64,000 bases of DNA from contig CM032228.1 of assembly GCA_019009955.1 (NCBI GenBank), forward strand, positions 228,264,001-228,328,000, in the 5' to 3' direction. Every line of letters starts with the position of its first letter. Position 1 is the first letter of the stretch. Both the position numbers and the translations under genes were made by a program. Source of the DNA: Riptortus pedestris (lineage: Eukaryota; Arthropoda; Insecta; Hemiptera; Alydidae). Below the pieces are notes generated by a model. The model ran no database searches and had not been told where the DNA came from. It saw nothing but the letters and a program-made list of their open reading frames with translations. Shown in pieces: positions 26,643 through 34,725 of the stretch.

Positions 26643-29600
26643 TTTACATTATTACTGGGGACAGCTCATCTGTTTATGTGGTGATGATCCCAAATGTTAT
26701 AATTCTTAAGATATATAATATCTATCATTTTATGTGTTTGAGCAACTTTAAATTTTTTGTTTGCCAATGTCATTAATATGGATATTAGTTCAAAAAAATG
26801 AGCTGTAAAGGAGAGAATTACAAAACAAATATTTCGTAACTGATTAATATTTATGATGGCGAAAGAAAGAGAAAAAAGTCTTCCACACAGGGGCTGCGTG
26901 AACTATGCAGATTTCTCTAAAGATTTCCCAAGAAAATTTTCGAAAATCGTGTCATGATTACAACCTCAACAGGTAATTTCTCCTAAGGGAAATCTGCTTA
27001 ACATGCGTATTATGTGCATTAGTATTGAGTGAAATTAGTGTTACCATAGTAAAAATTTGGCAGAGCTTTGCAAATCCATTCTAGATGCAGGTAACTCCAA
27101 AATGTAATTTATTAACTTTTTTTTTAAATGTTGTTGGGTAAATTAAAACTCAAAACAAAGCAGAAGGAATATCAAAAATATGTAACTGGATTGCCATAAT
27201 GCTTGACCAGAAAAATAAAAATAGAAATTTCATAAAACTCATTAGAATACACGGTTACATGTGTGAATGAGAAGGATAGGAGCCTTGATGACAACAAGCC
27301 TGAGCTTGCCCATAACAATAATAACTCGTATTACTTCATAACTTCATCATATAGCTAGAAGTAAATTAACCATCTAAAATAGTACAAAACAAATATAAGC
27401 TTATTTGATATTAAGTTCATGACCAAGCTTACATAAGAAAACTTATACTTGCTAGAATATTATTCAATACATGATCAATTAAAATGCTGTTTTACAACAA
27501 ATTCTCAATAACTCCAATAAAATATAGGAATTGAAACATTAATAGCATAATATTAGCAATCTCAGGTTATCACTCTTGTCAGATCAATACCTACTTTCAT
27601 AGAATACAATGAATATGAAGTACGTGTTACTTGATACTGGCACTTACGGAGAGAGCAACTTTGCCAAGAATATCTTCAGGAATTGGTGAATACAATTTCT
27701 TCAACAATTTGTCAAAACATGTAGCCATAAGTTCCATGCAGATCCAAACATCAGCGTCATTGATAAAAACACCATAGCAGTTCACAATATAATTACAGTC
27801 GTGCGATTTTAAGACTACATCCAAGTCCATTGTGATGCGCTTATTCTCTTCAATGTCGCCAGACCACCTCATTTGCTAAAAATTGTAAAGAATGAAACTA
27901 TAGCATGTATAAATACATTTGTACACACAAAGACATATAAATGGAAAGACCAATAACTGGTACGACAAGACTTTTCATATGCCAAAACACTTTGTTCAAA
28001 GAAACACACACACACATGCATACTATTTTGACGTTAAATTAAAAGGTAATATCATGGGGATGAAATTTGTGTGCATTAGGTTATATTATTTGAGAAAAAT
28101 AGAGAATACATTTTTACATGGTGTTACAACGATAATATCCCAGTGATCATTATCAAACTCAACATTCAAAATATCATGAATAACTAAAGGTCATATATTT
28201 ATGGCTAAAATGGACCAGAAATCGTGGTTTAGAGAAAGGGTAAAATGCAAAAATATAATTATTTCGGTCAACGTGCATCGAGTCAAACAATATTACGAAA
28301 CTAATTTTTGTAATCAAGTTGCTTTTTAAACATTTTGCTTTCACACAAATATTGGTGGTTGTTTTTTGTGAGGGTACACAGACTCCCATGCATGCTATTT
28401 TCCTATTAAGCTGTTATATCATTAAGTATATTACCTAAGCTTAAATTTCATGTCTTCTTAAGATTGGGGCTAAGGGAGAAGGTAAGAAAGAACAAATTTT
28501 TACATGACACCATCAGTTAAGATTTCAGTAATGTAACTTACTAGATATAGCTATTATTTTCAAACTATGCGTCTAAAAATGCTATGAAAAACTAAAGGAA
28601 AGAGTTCTTAGCAAGTTTTTATATGAGTTTAGTAAAGTATATATAAATATATACACACATACAAAAACATATGGGAACAAATTTGAAAAGATGTTTTCAT
28701 CATTTACTAAGAAGCAAAAATGAATATAACTTCAATTTATCATCAGTGAAAACTGATTCCACTTTAGGAATATAAATAAATAAATAAATATATTTCTGAA
28801 GGTTTCACGCCCTGAACTTCAATACACAGAATCAAAAAAATAATAAGAAACTTACTTTAACAGCCATAACACACTGACTAGGCTTGTGAAGCATTTTCAC
28901 AACATGACCACAAGTCCCACTTCCAAGTTCTCCAAGTGGTTCAAGATCTTCAATACCAGATCTGTATTTCTAAATCAATAAAATATAAGAAATTAAACAC
29001 GACATATAAATTGGGCAATTAGCTTTATTGTAGAGTATAGGATTTATTACATATAATTAATAATTTAAATTTTATTTTGAAAATTTTCGCAAACCGGAAG
29101 AGCACCAAATTTAACCATGCAGTGTGAAATTTACTAACTTCTGACATCTATTCACTGTTTATTAAATAATATTTCTGAGGACTTGGCAGAAATAACTATG
29201 GATTTTTGTTGATGTATGACAATTCATTATCTGAATGCAGAGTAAAAAAATGTCATAAAAACATAGTGGGTCTGTTTTAACGTTCCAAAAACGTGCTTAG
29301 CTTTTTATATGTATATAAATCAATACATATTTTATTATTATTAATATTTATGAACGTCCATTTTTTGCTACTGCTACATTGGGACGGGACAACTATTAGA
29401 TTACATCTCATTTCTATCCAGGGTGGGACTAAGGATTTTTTTTAATGAGTTTGTCGCAAAATAAATTCCTTTTACTCAGAAGGGAATTGAACTTACCACT
29501 ATCCATGGAGGATTTACAATACATAATTTAAAAACAAAACAAAAAGGAAAATTCCTGCGTCTTACTCTGAATATGTAGTATTATCAAAAATAGCAAAGTA

Positions 29601-32600
29601 AAAATTAGATACTCGTAAAATGTTTCATTAGAGGACAGGTGTGGCTAGCAAAGAAGGCAATTCTTTCTTAAATGGTTTATGAAACTTTAATATGATGAAA
29701 AATAAAAAAATTAAACTTTAGGATGAAAAATATACAGCGATTGCACTTGACCCAACGACACAGTAAATATGAACACCTGTGGCAGGGTCAATCAACCTTG
29801 TGCAGCTTTTTTGTAACAGTCAGACAAGGGGGAGAAAATGGGGTGGAATGGTAGGAAAATTTCGTCCGAAATCATTCATTTCGGAATTTTAAATTTCAAA
29901 AAATATATTTACATATGGTACACTCCAGAAGAGCCTGTTTATTAATTTATTATCAATATGTATGTATATGTTTATTAATTTATTATCAATTATTATTATA
30001 TCAATATGTAGGAATATGGAATTTTGTAGCAAACAACTATTAATACTAGAATAATTAACAAATGCATGCCAAATTTTATATATTAATATTCAATAGTAGC
30101 AATGGCATAATGTCTGTGTCAGAAGTACTCAACAGCAATATAAGAACACTAGTTAGAGTCAATAGACCCTAAAAAAATGCAAACATTGCAATACACAAAT
30201 TAATCAAATATTTAATTGTGATAACTTCTAACCATATGTGGAATCAGTTTTTATTGCATACACTAGCATATAGCTGAAACAATTTAGACTGATTAAGTGA
30301 TAGTTTTATATTTATTTTGTTAGGAATTTCAATAGTCACAATTGCATGTTGCAATCTATGAATATTATACCCCATCTATTTGGTTTATATAAAATACATT
30401 ATGACTGAATTTAATTTTTTAATTTAATAAAGAAGTTAATGAAATACTTTTTAAGTATTACATGTATCCAAAATAAACTAATAAATGAAAATAAATAACA
30501 GAACATGCCTTCAAAAATTAATACAAATCATATAAGAATAGTTCAATTTTATCACTTTCAACATTTCAACCATAATAAGATATCAAATTCCTCACAATAG
30601 TTTGAATTGTAAAAGTATAAACTGTGGGTTTCAACAATTATTTCCTGGCACTAAATTGCAATAAAATTAATGTTTAGTGGGGAAAAAAAATCTCAAATGC
30701 CAATTTCAAAGTAATATAATCAGATGTGGGCATCACTAGGGATTCCAAGTACTCTTATTAAATTAAATACACAAAATATTTAGCTGCACTTCATTTAAAA
30801 CTATGGAAAAGTATATACTATGTCTCTGTTCCAATAGACCAGAATAAAAAACACAATAGAACATAATTTATAGATCGTGTTATGATAAACAGAAAAAGGT
30901 CCTGTACAACTTTGTTGTGACTTTAGTATACAAAAAGAAATTTGCAATATTTTATTTCCCCCTCTGTTGATTTCAATCAAAAGTGGAGGGTCACAAGTAG
31001 GTGGTCAAACAGCCCAACATATAAAATCTCAATATTCTAAAACAAGTTGTTTTTAAATAAGGCAAGATACATACATACACCAGGAGGAAACTACTCAAAA
31101 TGGGTCTAGAGAAGTAAAAGTGAAATATATTTCAAAATAGTCAAACTATATTTTGTTTTGTATAATTTTATTCTAAGTTTTACATATTAAAAAAGGATAT
31201 GGACAAGAAATTTGTGAGCAGAAGGAGTAATAAACTTACTGATTTACTTCACAGAAACCAGTGACCACTGAATCAGCTAACAGGTTGATCGTTTTTTCTA
31301 TGTTAATATGGACATTAACATATTATAAATTAACTATAAATACAATAGTAATAAATATAACTGTCTTTAAATAAAACACCCCAATTAGCCATAGAAGCAT
31401 CAAATGGAAATTAATAAATAACTGTGTAACATATGTGACCAAGGCTGGTGGAAGTTCAGCGTCAAGAACTGAATTTGAAATTTTGGCAGTTAAGTACTTA
31501 CAATTTAGTAATTACATGTAATGCAAAATATCATAACGGGAAATAACTCTATACTTCTTCCGAGTAATATAACTCATTATTAGTTAAGCTTCTACTATGT
31601 CTTTAATAGTGTTGACAAGTTGCTGAGTTATGTAATGCAGTTATTGAAGAAGAAATGGGAGTGCATTCCAATTATAAAGGGGTAAATATGTAAACAAAAT
31701 GTGTTGATCAGCTAGGACGCAAGTCGTATTTCTGTAATTTAAATAAGCATATCACTGTTAAATCAGTAACAGTAAAAAATATAGAGTAATTAATTAATGG
31801 GTATACAAAGGGATAGTGCAAATGTACACAGCATATTCATTGTATTATCAGTCTTTCAAGGAGTAGTCTTTCCCTAACAAATTCTTCCAAGAGTGCAAAC
31901 AAGTGCAACAAAGAAAAAATATAAACAAGCTACAGCTGAATTGACTAACCTGGCCATTGATGCAAATGACACCACTCATTTCCATGATCTCCTTCATCTT
32001 GTTATCAATTTCAGTAGAGTCAACAGTTGGTGGAGTGTAGTTATAGCCTGGAAAGTCACCATATTTTCTGCTCCTCGGTGGGGTACCAACCACTGGAAAG
32101 CCCTCAAAGCTCTGAGGCACTACAAGAGATGACAGTAGGCACAATAAAACACATAGGAAACTCACAACCCCCCTCTAAACAACTTATAACTTCAAAATTG
32201 AACCAAATACACAACACCAATTCAAATTAGCCAAATAGCTAGTTATAACTTACATAGATGTGGTCTTCGCCCAGAGCCCGGGCGTGAACCTGGACGAAAG
32301 GGATTAGAACCATCGAGGGAAGAATTGTCACAATTCATCAATTCATTTCCTTTCTTGGGATGATCCTGGTCATCATTTATCTTGCTGTCTAAAAAAGAAT
32401 TGTTCATTTTAAAGATTAAAATTACACCTGTTTCAGTTGTCACCTGCCTGCCATCTTTAAAAACAATCCCCCAACAATACCATGTGTTAAGCAAGATACA
32501 CTACCACCTAAATCTTATACAATTATTTTTTTCAACAATTAATAGATGCATTTATTAACAAACTAATGCACGGTCAATATGTTGATATATTTTTAGAAAC

Positions 32601-32874
32601 TTAAATAAATATATTTTAATAAAAACAAATCTATTTTAGCATCCGTGAAGACTAAGCAGGAACTTTGACTGGCTTGTCGTCCCGCGCTTTCACATTGAAT
32701 TTAAATTGGCCCGAGATCACAGACCAATTTTTTTTTTGTTTAAAATGCACAAATAAAGGACTTGCTGTGAATATTTCTAAACTGAATAATGATTGAATGT
32801 CATTCATTGCAAGACCAATACGCTTACATTTTCTTTCTCGACACTTTCGGTGCCTTCAGAGCTCTTCCTAGAAC
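2074..32874 (-). CDS. MAP2K7: MKK7 / hemipterous-type MAP kinase kinase (whole gene model, 12 exons, start codon not found)
   Basis: Dual-specificity kinase kinase that in animals phosphorylates and activates JNK in the cytoplasm. Exons, 5' to 3' on the minus strand: 32874-32828, 32384-32254, 32119-31950, 28969-28856, 27875-27648, 24828-24649, 22029-21806, 18376-18251, 17204-17058, 5454-5248, 3716-3468, 2212-2074. Every junction has GT..AG and matching phase, and together they encode about 653 residues. Numbering from the first modelled codon: glycine loop GSGTCG near 132-137, ATP-binding Lys near 154, HRD Asp near 248, DFG at 266-268, activation loop SKAKS at 276-280. The kinase core is very close to known MKK7. 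The C-terminal tail of about 245 residues is much longer than in vertebrate MKK7 but recalls the extended tail of fly Hep. The first exon with the ATG is missing. Introns carry two piggyBacs, a pogo element and many other repeats. Confidence 0.93.
3468..3716 (-). CDS. MAP2K7: MKK7 exon, C-terminal tail with proline motif
   Basis: 249 bp between CTTATTTTCAG and CATAG|GTAATC, open and in phase. Encodes [20 protein letters not shown], a charged helix-like EMKRLRLED, then [13 protein letters not shown] and [29 protein letters not shown] resembles an SH3-binding core. Confidence 0.78.
4503..4730 (+). repeat. tRNA-derived SINE
   Basis: Head with a polymerase III A-box-like TTTGGCCGTGTGAGTTAAGG and B box GGATTCGATTCCCGCC, arranged like a class II (Leu/Ser) tRNA. 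Body has ATTTAGTGACGGACTCATTA, CCACCCTGGCTAGAAAAGGG and TAACCTGTCCCAATTAGCC. Tail GACGTAAATAAATAAATAAA. Confidence 0.88.
4973..5107 (+). repeat. SINE 3' fragment
   Basis: Body and tail only: ATTTAGTGACAAACTCATTA, CCACCCTGGTTAGAAATGGG, AACCTGTAGATAACCCGCCC, tail GATGTTAATAAATAA. Confidence 0.85.
5248..5454 (-). CDS. MAP2K7: MKK7 exon, C-terminal tail
   Basis: 207 bp between TATAATTTCAG and CATAG|GTAATT, open throughout and in phase with both neighbours (TG + G makes Trp at the junction). Encodes [20 protein letters not shown] and a Ser/Thr/Pro/Gln-rich sequence ending [14 protein letters not shown]. Separated from the previous exon by an 11.6-kb intron carrying pogo and piggyBac insertions. 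Confidence 0.75.
6571..6805 (+). repeat. SINE, full copy
   Basis: GGGCTCAGGTTAGCCATGCG head, B box CGAGTTCGATTCTTGCC, full body, tail GACGTTAATAAATAATAATA. Confidence 0.9.
8585..9020 (+). repeat. Family A, old copy
   Basis: TTTTTTTGTTTGATTGTTTC, GGTGAAATTGGACTGGGAGA, AATATTAACCGAGATATTTG, TCTTCAGTTAATACCCACTT and a degraded right end ACACAGACCCTGTGTAAC. A related right-end remnant is at 11063-11155. Confidence 0.65.
9261..9289. repeat. (TA)n microsatellite within an old family A copy
   Basis: Follows TATTTAATGCTCTCTATAAA and precedes GATGGCTGAAATCAGACC, both family A words. Confidence 0.8.
9348..9978 (-). mobile_element. 5'-truncated non-LTR retrotransposon with 14-bp target duplication
   Basis: Flanked by identical TGTAACTTGAATTT at 9334-9347 and 9979-9992. 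Minus-strand coding remnants are the C-terminus of a LINE ORF2: upstream frame [19 protein letters not shown], then after a frameshift KPCPLCK and [20 protein letters not shown], ending at TAA 9550-9548. CPLC..D.V.HF...CP is the C-terminal zinc-binding motif of many LINE ORF2 proteins. The 3' tail is a short ATTC repeat. The insertion appears to interrupt an older family A copy. Confidence 0.85.
10413..10610 (+). repeat. SINE, diverged copy
   Basis: TGTGTTAAGGCATCGGTCTT head, GGGTTCGATC box, then a shortened body and GGATGTTAATAAATAACATA tail. Confidence 0.8.
12866..13698 (+). mobile_element. pogo/Tigger-like DNA transposon (833 bp)
   Basis: Inverted ends start CAGTCGACTCTCGCTAACAC (12866) and CAGTCGACTCTCGCTATCAC (complement, ending 13698), about 25 bp with one mismatch, flanked by the TA duplications at 12864-12865 and 13699-13700. 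This end sequence is typical of Tigger/pogo elements. Both ends carry repeats of ACCTCTRTAACNCGAA. A short transposase remnant lies inside. Located in an MKK7 intron. Confidence 0.92.
13203..13373 (+). pseudogene. pogo transposase N-terminal fragment
   Basis: Starts [20 protein letters not shown], then [16 protein letters not shown]: the CENP-B/pogo-type helix-turn-helix that binds transposon ends. After about 36 residues homology to the family stops, and the DDE domain is missing, so this is a deletion derivative that needs a transposase in trans. Confidence 0.8.
14479..14640. repeat. 43-bp minisatellite, four copies
   Basis: Units start TGTATACAT at 14479, 14522 and 14566 and TGTATATAT at 14609 (periods 43, 44, 43). 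Each continues GTGGG.TTGGTAG.CCTGC..AG..CATGGA with substitutions. Lies in an MKK7 intron 100 bp from a family A copy. Confidence 0.8.
14946..16520 (-). mobile_element. piggyBac element 1 (1575 bp, TTAA target duplication)
   Basis: Ends are perfect 14-bp inverted repeats, CCCGTTTCCGCCGA at 14946 and its complement ending 16520, flanked by TTAA at 14942-14945 and 16521-16524. Three copies of a subterminal motif, GTTACATATATGTTACAGTC or close, lie at 15079 (+), 16124-16144 (-) and 16489 (+, running into the right end). Encodes a shortened transposase on the minus strand. It sits in an MKK7 intron in the gene's sense orientation, inside a family A repeat. Perfect ends and an intact reading frame suggest a fairly young insertion. 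Confidence 0.93.
15235..16305 (-). CDS. Shortened piggyBac transposase, two-exon model
   Basis: Exons 16305-16289 and 16075-15235 join in phase (MDASAL + [10 protein letters not shown]) through donor TT|GTAAGT and acceptor TTCGTTTTTCAG, giving 285 residues and a stop. Contains the DDD-transposase segments around the second Asp ([15 protein letters not shown]) and third Asp ([10 protein letters not shown]), the WW segment [11 protein letters not shown], and a C-terminal cysteine-rich domain ([21 protein letters not shown]). Normal piggyBac transposases run near 550-600 residues. The N-terminal half, including the first catalytic Asp, is absent, so cutting activity is not expected. The exon 1 assignment is inference. 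Confidence 0.8.
17058..17204 (-). CDS. MAP2K7: MKK7 exon, start of C-terminal tail
   Basis: 147 bp. The acceptor GGCTCTAG has a weak pyrimidine tract but is the one that restores phase after the previous exon. Encodes [20 protein letters not shown], then a Ser/Asp-rich stretch to [10 protein letters not shown]. The donor is a strong TATG|GTAAGA. Role inferred only: a basic, possibly phosphorylated tail. An earlier AG at 17214 is out of phase. Confidence 0.7.
17806..17842. repeat. Poly-A tract (37 A)
   Basis: Uninterrupted A run on the plus strand in an MKK7 intron. No LINE or SINE body was recognised before it. Confidence 0.9.
18251..18376 (-). CDS. MAP2K7: MKK7 exon, end of kinase domain
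   Basis: 126 bp with one base at the start and two at the end, both matching neighbours. Encodes [20 protein letters not shown], then [28 protein letters not shown] and VDVASWF are the conserved end of MKK7. Its acceptor follows a pure T run next to a short TA tract. The donor is AAG|GTAGCA. Confidence 0.94.
18905..21055 (-). mobile_element. piggyBac element 2 (2151 bp, TTAA target duplication)
   Basis: Perfect 14-bp inverted ends, CCCATTAGTGCCCA at 18905 and its complement ending 21055, flanked by TTAA at 18901-18904 and 21056-21059. Motif GCAGCTAAAGCTGCTCGTGG (24 bp in full) lies at 19016-19039 (+, one or two changes), 20664-20687 (-) and 21025-21048 (+, overlapping the right end). Carries a transposase gene on the minus strand with one frameshift. 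Inserted in an MKK7 intron inside a family A repeat. Terminal sequence differs from element 1, so this is a separate subfamily. Confidence 0.94.
19385..20573 (-). pseudogene. piggyBac transposase, one frameshift
   Basis: First part 20573-19812 contains [15 protein letters not shown], the first catalytic Asp in [23 protein letters not shown] and the second Asp in LFFDNLFTS. Second part, near 19820 to 19385, contains the third Asp in [26 protein letters not shown] and a zinc-finger-like [15 protein letters not shown]. The frame breaks at a run of ten A (minus strand, near 19816-19825); nine A would keep one frame. About 390 residues are visible. The N-terminal part may be on an upstream exon (possible exon near 20840-20873) or lost. 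A single change in a homopolymer could also be a read error. Confidence 0.9.
21806..22029 (-). CDS. MAP2K7: MKK7 exon, kinase C-lobe
   Basis: 224 bp, starting in phase 0 after TTATGTTTTAG and ending with two bases at TTG|GTAAGA. Encodes [20 protein letters not shown], then [17 protein letters not shown] (subdomain IX). It continues through the segment equivalent to the MKK DVD docking region for upstream MAP3Ks ([10 protein letters not shown], then [12 protein letters not shown]). Confidence 0.96.
22420..22920 (+). repeat. Family A, old copy
   Basis: GTCCATCAATCCAACCAAGG, GAGACGACAAAATACAGG, ATCTCTGTTATTATAAATCA and GTAAACACCCACTCCTACTC match the family with many substitutions. In an MKK7 intron. 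Confidence 0.65.
23535..23760. repeat. Diverged short tandem duplication
   Basis: CAACAACTAGAGGCCTCATT.CTCT.TTGGGGTGT near 23552 recurs as CAACAACTAGCGGCCTCATT near 23640 with the same downstream TTGGGGTGTTTTTGCAGCACC. A third partial copy (CATCCACAATAACTAGAGG) lies at 24060, next to the mariner fragment, so the block may be part of that element. Confidence 0.5.
24180..24510 (+). pseudogene. mariner transposase C-terminal fragment
   Basis: Antisense to MKK7, in the intron just downstream of its catalytic-loop exon. Shows [13 protein letters not shown] with an interrupting stop, then [36 protein letters not shown] and KDWKKC. This is the mariner signature HDNAPxHx[13 protein letters not shown]..CFxxW. 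Stops and frame changes show it is dead. Confidence 0.88.
24649..24828 (-). CDS. MAP2K7: MKK7 exon, catalytic loop, DFG and activation loop
   Basis: 60 codons, phase 0. Contains the catalytic loop [10 protein letters not shown], the metal-binding CDFGISG, and the activation loop [15 protein letters not shown]. Other MKK7 proteins have Ser-Lys-Ala-Lys-Thr as the double phosphorylation site; here the second acceptor is Ser, and the following RSAG is GNPG. The exon's last codon is TCG, so the APE motif formed with the next exon reads SPE. Confidence 0.97.
25540..26150. repeat. Family A-related segment, also at 6910-7370
   Basis: The words AATACAAGGTTTA.TTTCTG, CAATTTGTTG.AATCTAACTC, GATATTTAACCTTGGAATAA, GTGTGTACCAAATA and AGATCAATCGGTCAAC occur in the same order in both places. 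Parts (GGGGTTTGCTGAAGACTAAA, CTTGATCTTTAG) match reversed family A. Confidence 0.65.
26306..26341. repeat. Poly-A tract (36 A)
   Basis: Uninterrupted A run in an MKK7 intron, without a recognised retroposon body before it. Confidence 0.9.
26615..26642. repeat. (TA)n microsatellite
   Basis: Pure TA run following a degenerate SINE-like segment; no family A sequence recognised around it. Confidence 0.9.
26878..27003 (-). repeat. Family A mini-derivative with both ends only
   Basis: About 125 bp: right end AGTCTTCCACACAGGGGCTG joined almost directly to the left arm AAAATTTTCGAAAATCGTGT..CTCCTAAGGGAAATCTGC. The whole core is deleted. Confidence 0.75.
27648..27875 (-). CDS. MAP2K7: MKK7 exon, kinase N-lobe and hinge
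   Basis: 76 codons, phase 0 at both ends. Contains [17 protein letters not shown] (helix C region, nearly identical to other MKK7 proteins), NYIVNCYG, and the hinge segment [16 protein letters not shown]. It ends in [12 protein letters not shown]. Splice sites are CAATTTTTAG and TCC|GTAAGT. Confidence 0.96.
28856..28969 (-). CDS. MAP2K7: MKK7 exon, glycine-rich loop and catalytic lysine
   Basis: 38 codons, phase 0 at both ends (acceptor TTGATTTAG, donor AAA|GTAAGT). Kinase subdomains [15 protein letters not shown] holds the ATP-binding loop GxGxxG and VMAVK the ATP-anchoring lysine at the exon's last codon. GSGTCG is the form typical of MKK7. Confidence 0.96.
29333..29520 (-). repeat. SINE copy
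   Basis: Reverse orientation: tail and ATGAACGTCCATTTTTTGCT, ATCCAGGGTGGGACTAAGGA, then GGGAATTGAACTTACCACTA (B box complement). Confidence 0.85.
29520..31900. other. MKK7 intron sequence, nothing recognised apart from a SINE scrap
   Basis: AT-rich, no ORF above background. A 31-bp direct duplication of TTTATTAATTTATTATCAAT lies near 29938-29990. Confidence 0.5.
31378..31425 (+). repeat. SINE tail scrap
   Basis: CCCAATTAGCCATAGAAGCA followed by GGAAATTAATAAATAAC matches the 3' end of the SINE. A more degraded possible copy lies at 26495-26605. Confidence 0.6.
31950..32119 (-). CDS. MAP2K7: MKK7 exon, pre-kinase region
   Basis: Open across 170 bp: starts with two bases completing a Leu codon and ends in phase 0 at CAG|GTTAGT. 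It reads [17 protein letters not shown], then [20 protein letters not shown]. The EIDxKMxEIM..SG segment is the conserved stretch just before the MKK7 kinase domain, and the TPP motif recalls vertebrate MKK7. Confidence 0.92.
32254..32384 (-). CDS. MAP2K7: MKK7 exon, N-terminal linker
   Basis: Encodes a hydrophilic, disordered linker ([18 protein letters not shown], then a Ser/Asn stretch and [12 protein letters not shown]). The donor is T|GTAAGT with one base carried over. The acceptor region reads TTTTTTAG-ACAG, so exon starts at 32388 and 32384 are both possible; only 32384 is in phase with the candidate upstream exon. The link to the kinase is secure through the following exon. Confidence 0.75.
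32828..32874 (-). CDS. MAP2K7: MKK7 candidate 5' coding exon (47 bp)
   Basis: A 47-bp segment between a good acceptor (TTGTTGTAG) and a good donor (GTAAGC). In the phase-0 frame it is open ([15 protein letters not shown]) and ends with two bases of a codon. It joins the next exon only if the inner of two tandem acceptors there is used, giving RKKIKI across the junction. That fits the basic-hydrophobic MAPK docking motif known at MKK7 N-termini. It contains no usable ATG, so another exon must precede it. It could instead be 5' UTR. Confidence 0.45.
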
Positions 32875-33279
32875 CTACAACAAATGATAAACTACGGGAG
32901 TTTAAACAATAAACGAAAAATCTGTTAAAATCCATTTCATATCAGCTCCTCTCTACTCAAAATTGATTAATATTTAATATATAACTCATTTTTGAGTAAT
33001 TAATTTAATATTGAAATACCATGAATTCAAAATACGACAGTAACGATCTGCCTAAATGAAAGTCCGTCACGCTGGGGCTGATTAAACTTAGCATATTTTC
33101 CACATGCTAGTAAGACACACAATTGATTACTTCACACAATATATTTTCTATTTCTAATTAAAAGTACAATGAGTAGAAGTGAGAGTTTACAAAAGGCTAA
33201 TTATAGCTAGTAGCTCGATATTTTTATTAATATATCTGCGTTATAAGAGAACTTTAACGGAATTGGTTTTTCATTAGGT

Positions 33280-34085
33280 TCTAAACTAAAAAAAAAATGC
33301 GTTCAAATCGGCTGAAATCGGACCTTTGGGGGGGGGGGGCTAGAGAATTGAATTTCGAAAATTTGAAATATCTCCGTTATTACACGTCGGATCGAAAAAG
33401 TGTATACATCCAATTTTATTGGAAATTTTATGTTCTATGAATGCTGTTATATACATGTTGAGTATCTGTATCCATTACCCGAGATATTTGCATTTTTTAG
33501 TTTCACGACTTCAGTAAACCCCCAATCCTACCTATGCCATATTAATTAACAATAAGCTGTTTTATCATTAATAAGAACTTTATTCCAAGGTTAAATACTA
33601 AATATGGTTTTCATGGAAGTTTTACTTTGTGAGATACAAGCAAATGTTATGTGATGACGTCATAAATTAAGGGTTTTCGTCCTTTGCTCGAAAATGTTTA
33701 TTTGATTTCTACCATACTCAATATTTAACGGGTTTAGTCAAGATTAAAGATAATATTTGTTACTGGCTAAAATCGGATTTGGAATGATGGGGTCTAGAAG
33801 GGAGGGGAGTTCAAAAAAATAAAATATCTCCGTTATTATGGGCAGATCGTAAAATGTTATGGAACCAAATTATTTTAACGTGGATGCTCTACAATTGTAG
33901 TTCTAACCATTTTTCGTAACTCGAGTATAAGGCGAGCTATTTCTACTTCCTGATTTTCTGTCTTTAGTAACCCCCTCTCCCTTCTACTCATATAAATAGA
34001 GAATATGTGGTGAAATTAGATCACAAAAGTGTTGTAGCAGCACGAGTGAAATTTTCTTAGTTTACGCAGCTCCTCATTAATGGCT
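33280..34085 (+). repeat. Family A, long-form internal and right part
   Basis: Two core blocks (33310-33520 and 33760-33980) with the intervening TGTGATGACGTCATAAATTA segment, ending near CTTAGTTTACGCAGCTCCTC. A reversed right-end fragment (AAGTCCGTCACGCTGGGGCT) sits just before it at 33060. Confidence 0.8.
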
Positions 34086-34206
34086 GGAATCCGACCAGTG
34101 GGAGGGGGTTTATGGGGGATTTCGAAAATTCTTAATATCTCCGTTTTATGCTTCGGATCAAAAAATTGTATAGAACCAATCTTATTTGAAATCTATTTCT
34201 CTATAT

Positions 34207-34407
34207 ATATTTGCTACTATGGCTAATTGGGAAGGATTATCTACTGGTTACCACACTTTTCTAGCCAGGGTGGGACTAAGCGCTATATTTAGTGAGTCCG
34301 TCACTAAATAAATTCCTATTGCCCTGTCGGGAATCGAACTCACCACTCTAGGTTTACTATGAGAGATTAAAATCAACGCTATAACTTACACGGCTAACCT
34401 GAGGCCC
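34207..34407 (-). repeat. SINE copy
   Basis: GCTACTATGGCTAATTGGGA, TAGCCAGGGTGGGACTAAGC, GGGAATCGAACTCACCACTC and CACGGCTAACCTGAGGCCC in reverse order of the consensus. Confidence 0.88.
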
Positions 34408-34725
34408 GTAAAAGAAATGCCAACAAAGTTTTAACACATGCTTATTGTTAATTTGATTTACAATTGTTGAAAAATATTCGCGTTTTAAAGGAATATTTAC
34501 TTCTTTGGCATGAAAAGTATTTCTTTTGAGGGCTGAAAAATCATAGAGCGCCAATAAATTTAATAAATATGCTTACTAATTGTTACATCCCTGTGCGCCT
34601 GAATCTCTTAAACGTTCAACCTCTTAGCAATGCTGAAGTTGATGAAAGGGTAACAGCATGTTGCTCATGTTACAAATTTCCAATATTTGATGAGATTCTT
34701 GACTTAATGCAATCCCAATTTTTAG

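Noticed and set aside
34357..34554. Minus-strand ORF beginning ALYDFSALKRNTFHAKE with an in-phase GTAAAT, considered as the missing first exon of MKK7
   Set aside because: The ORF starts at TTG, not ATG, part of it is SINE sequence, and the residues do not resemble an MKK7 N-terminus.
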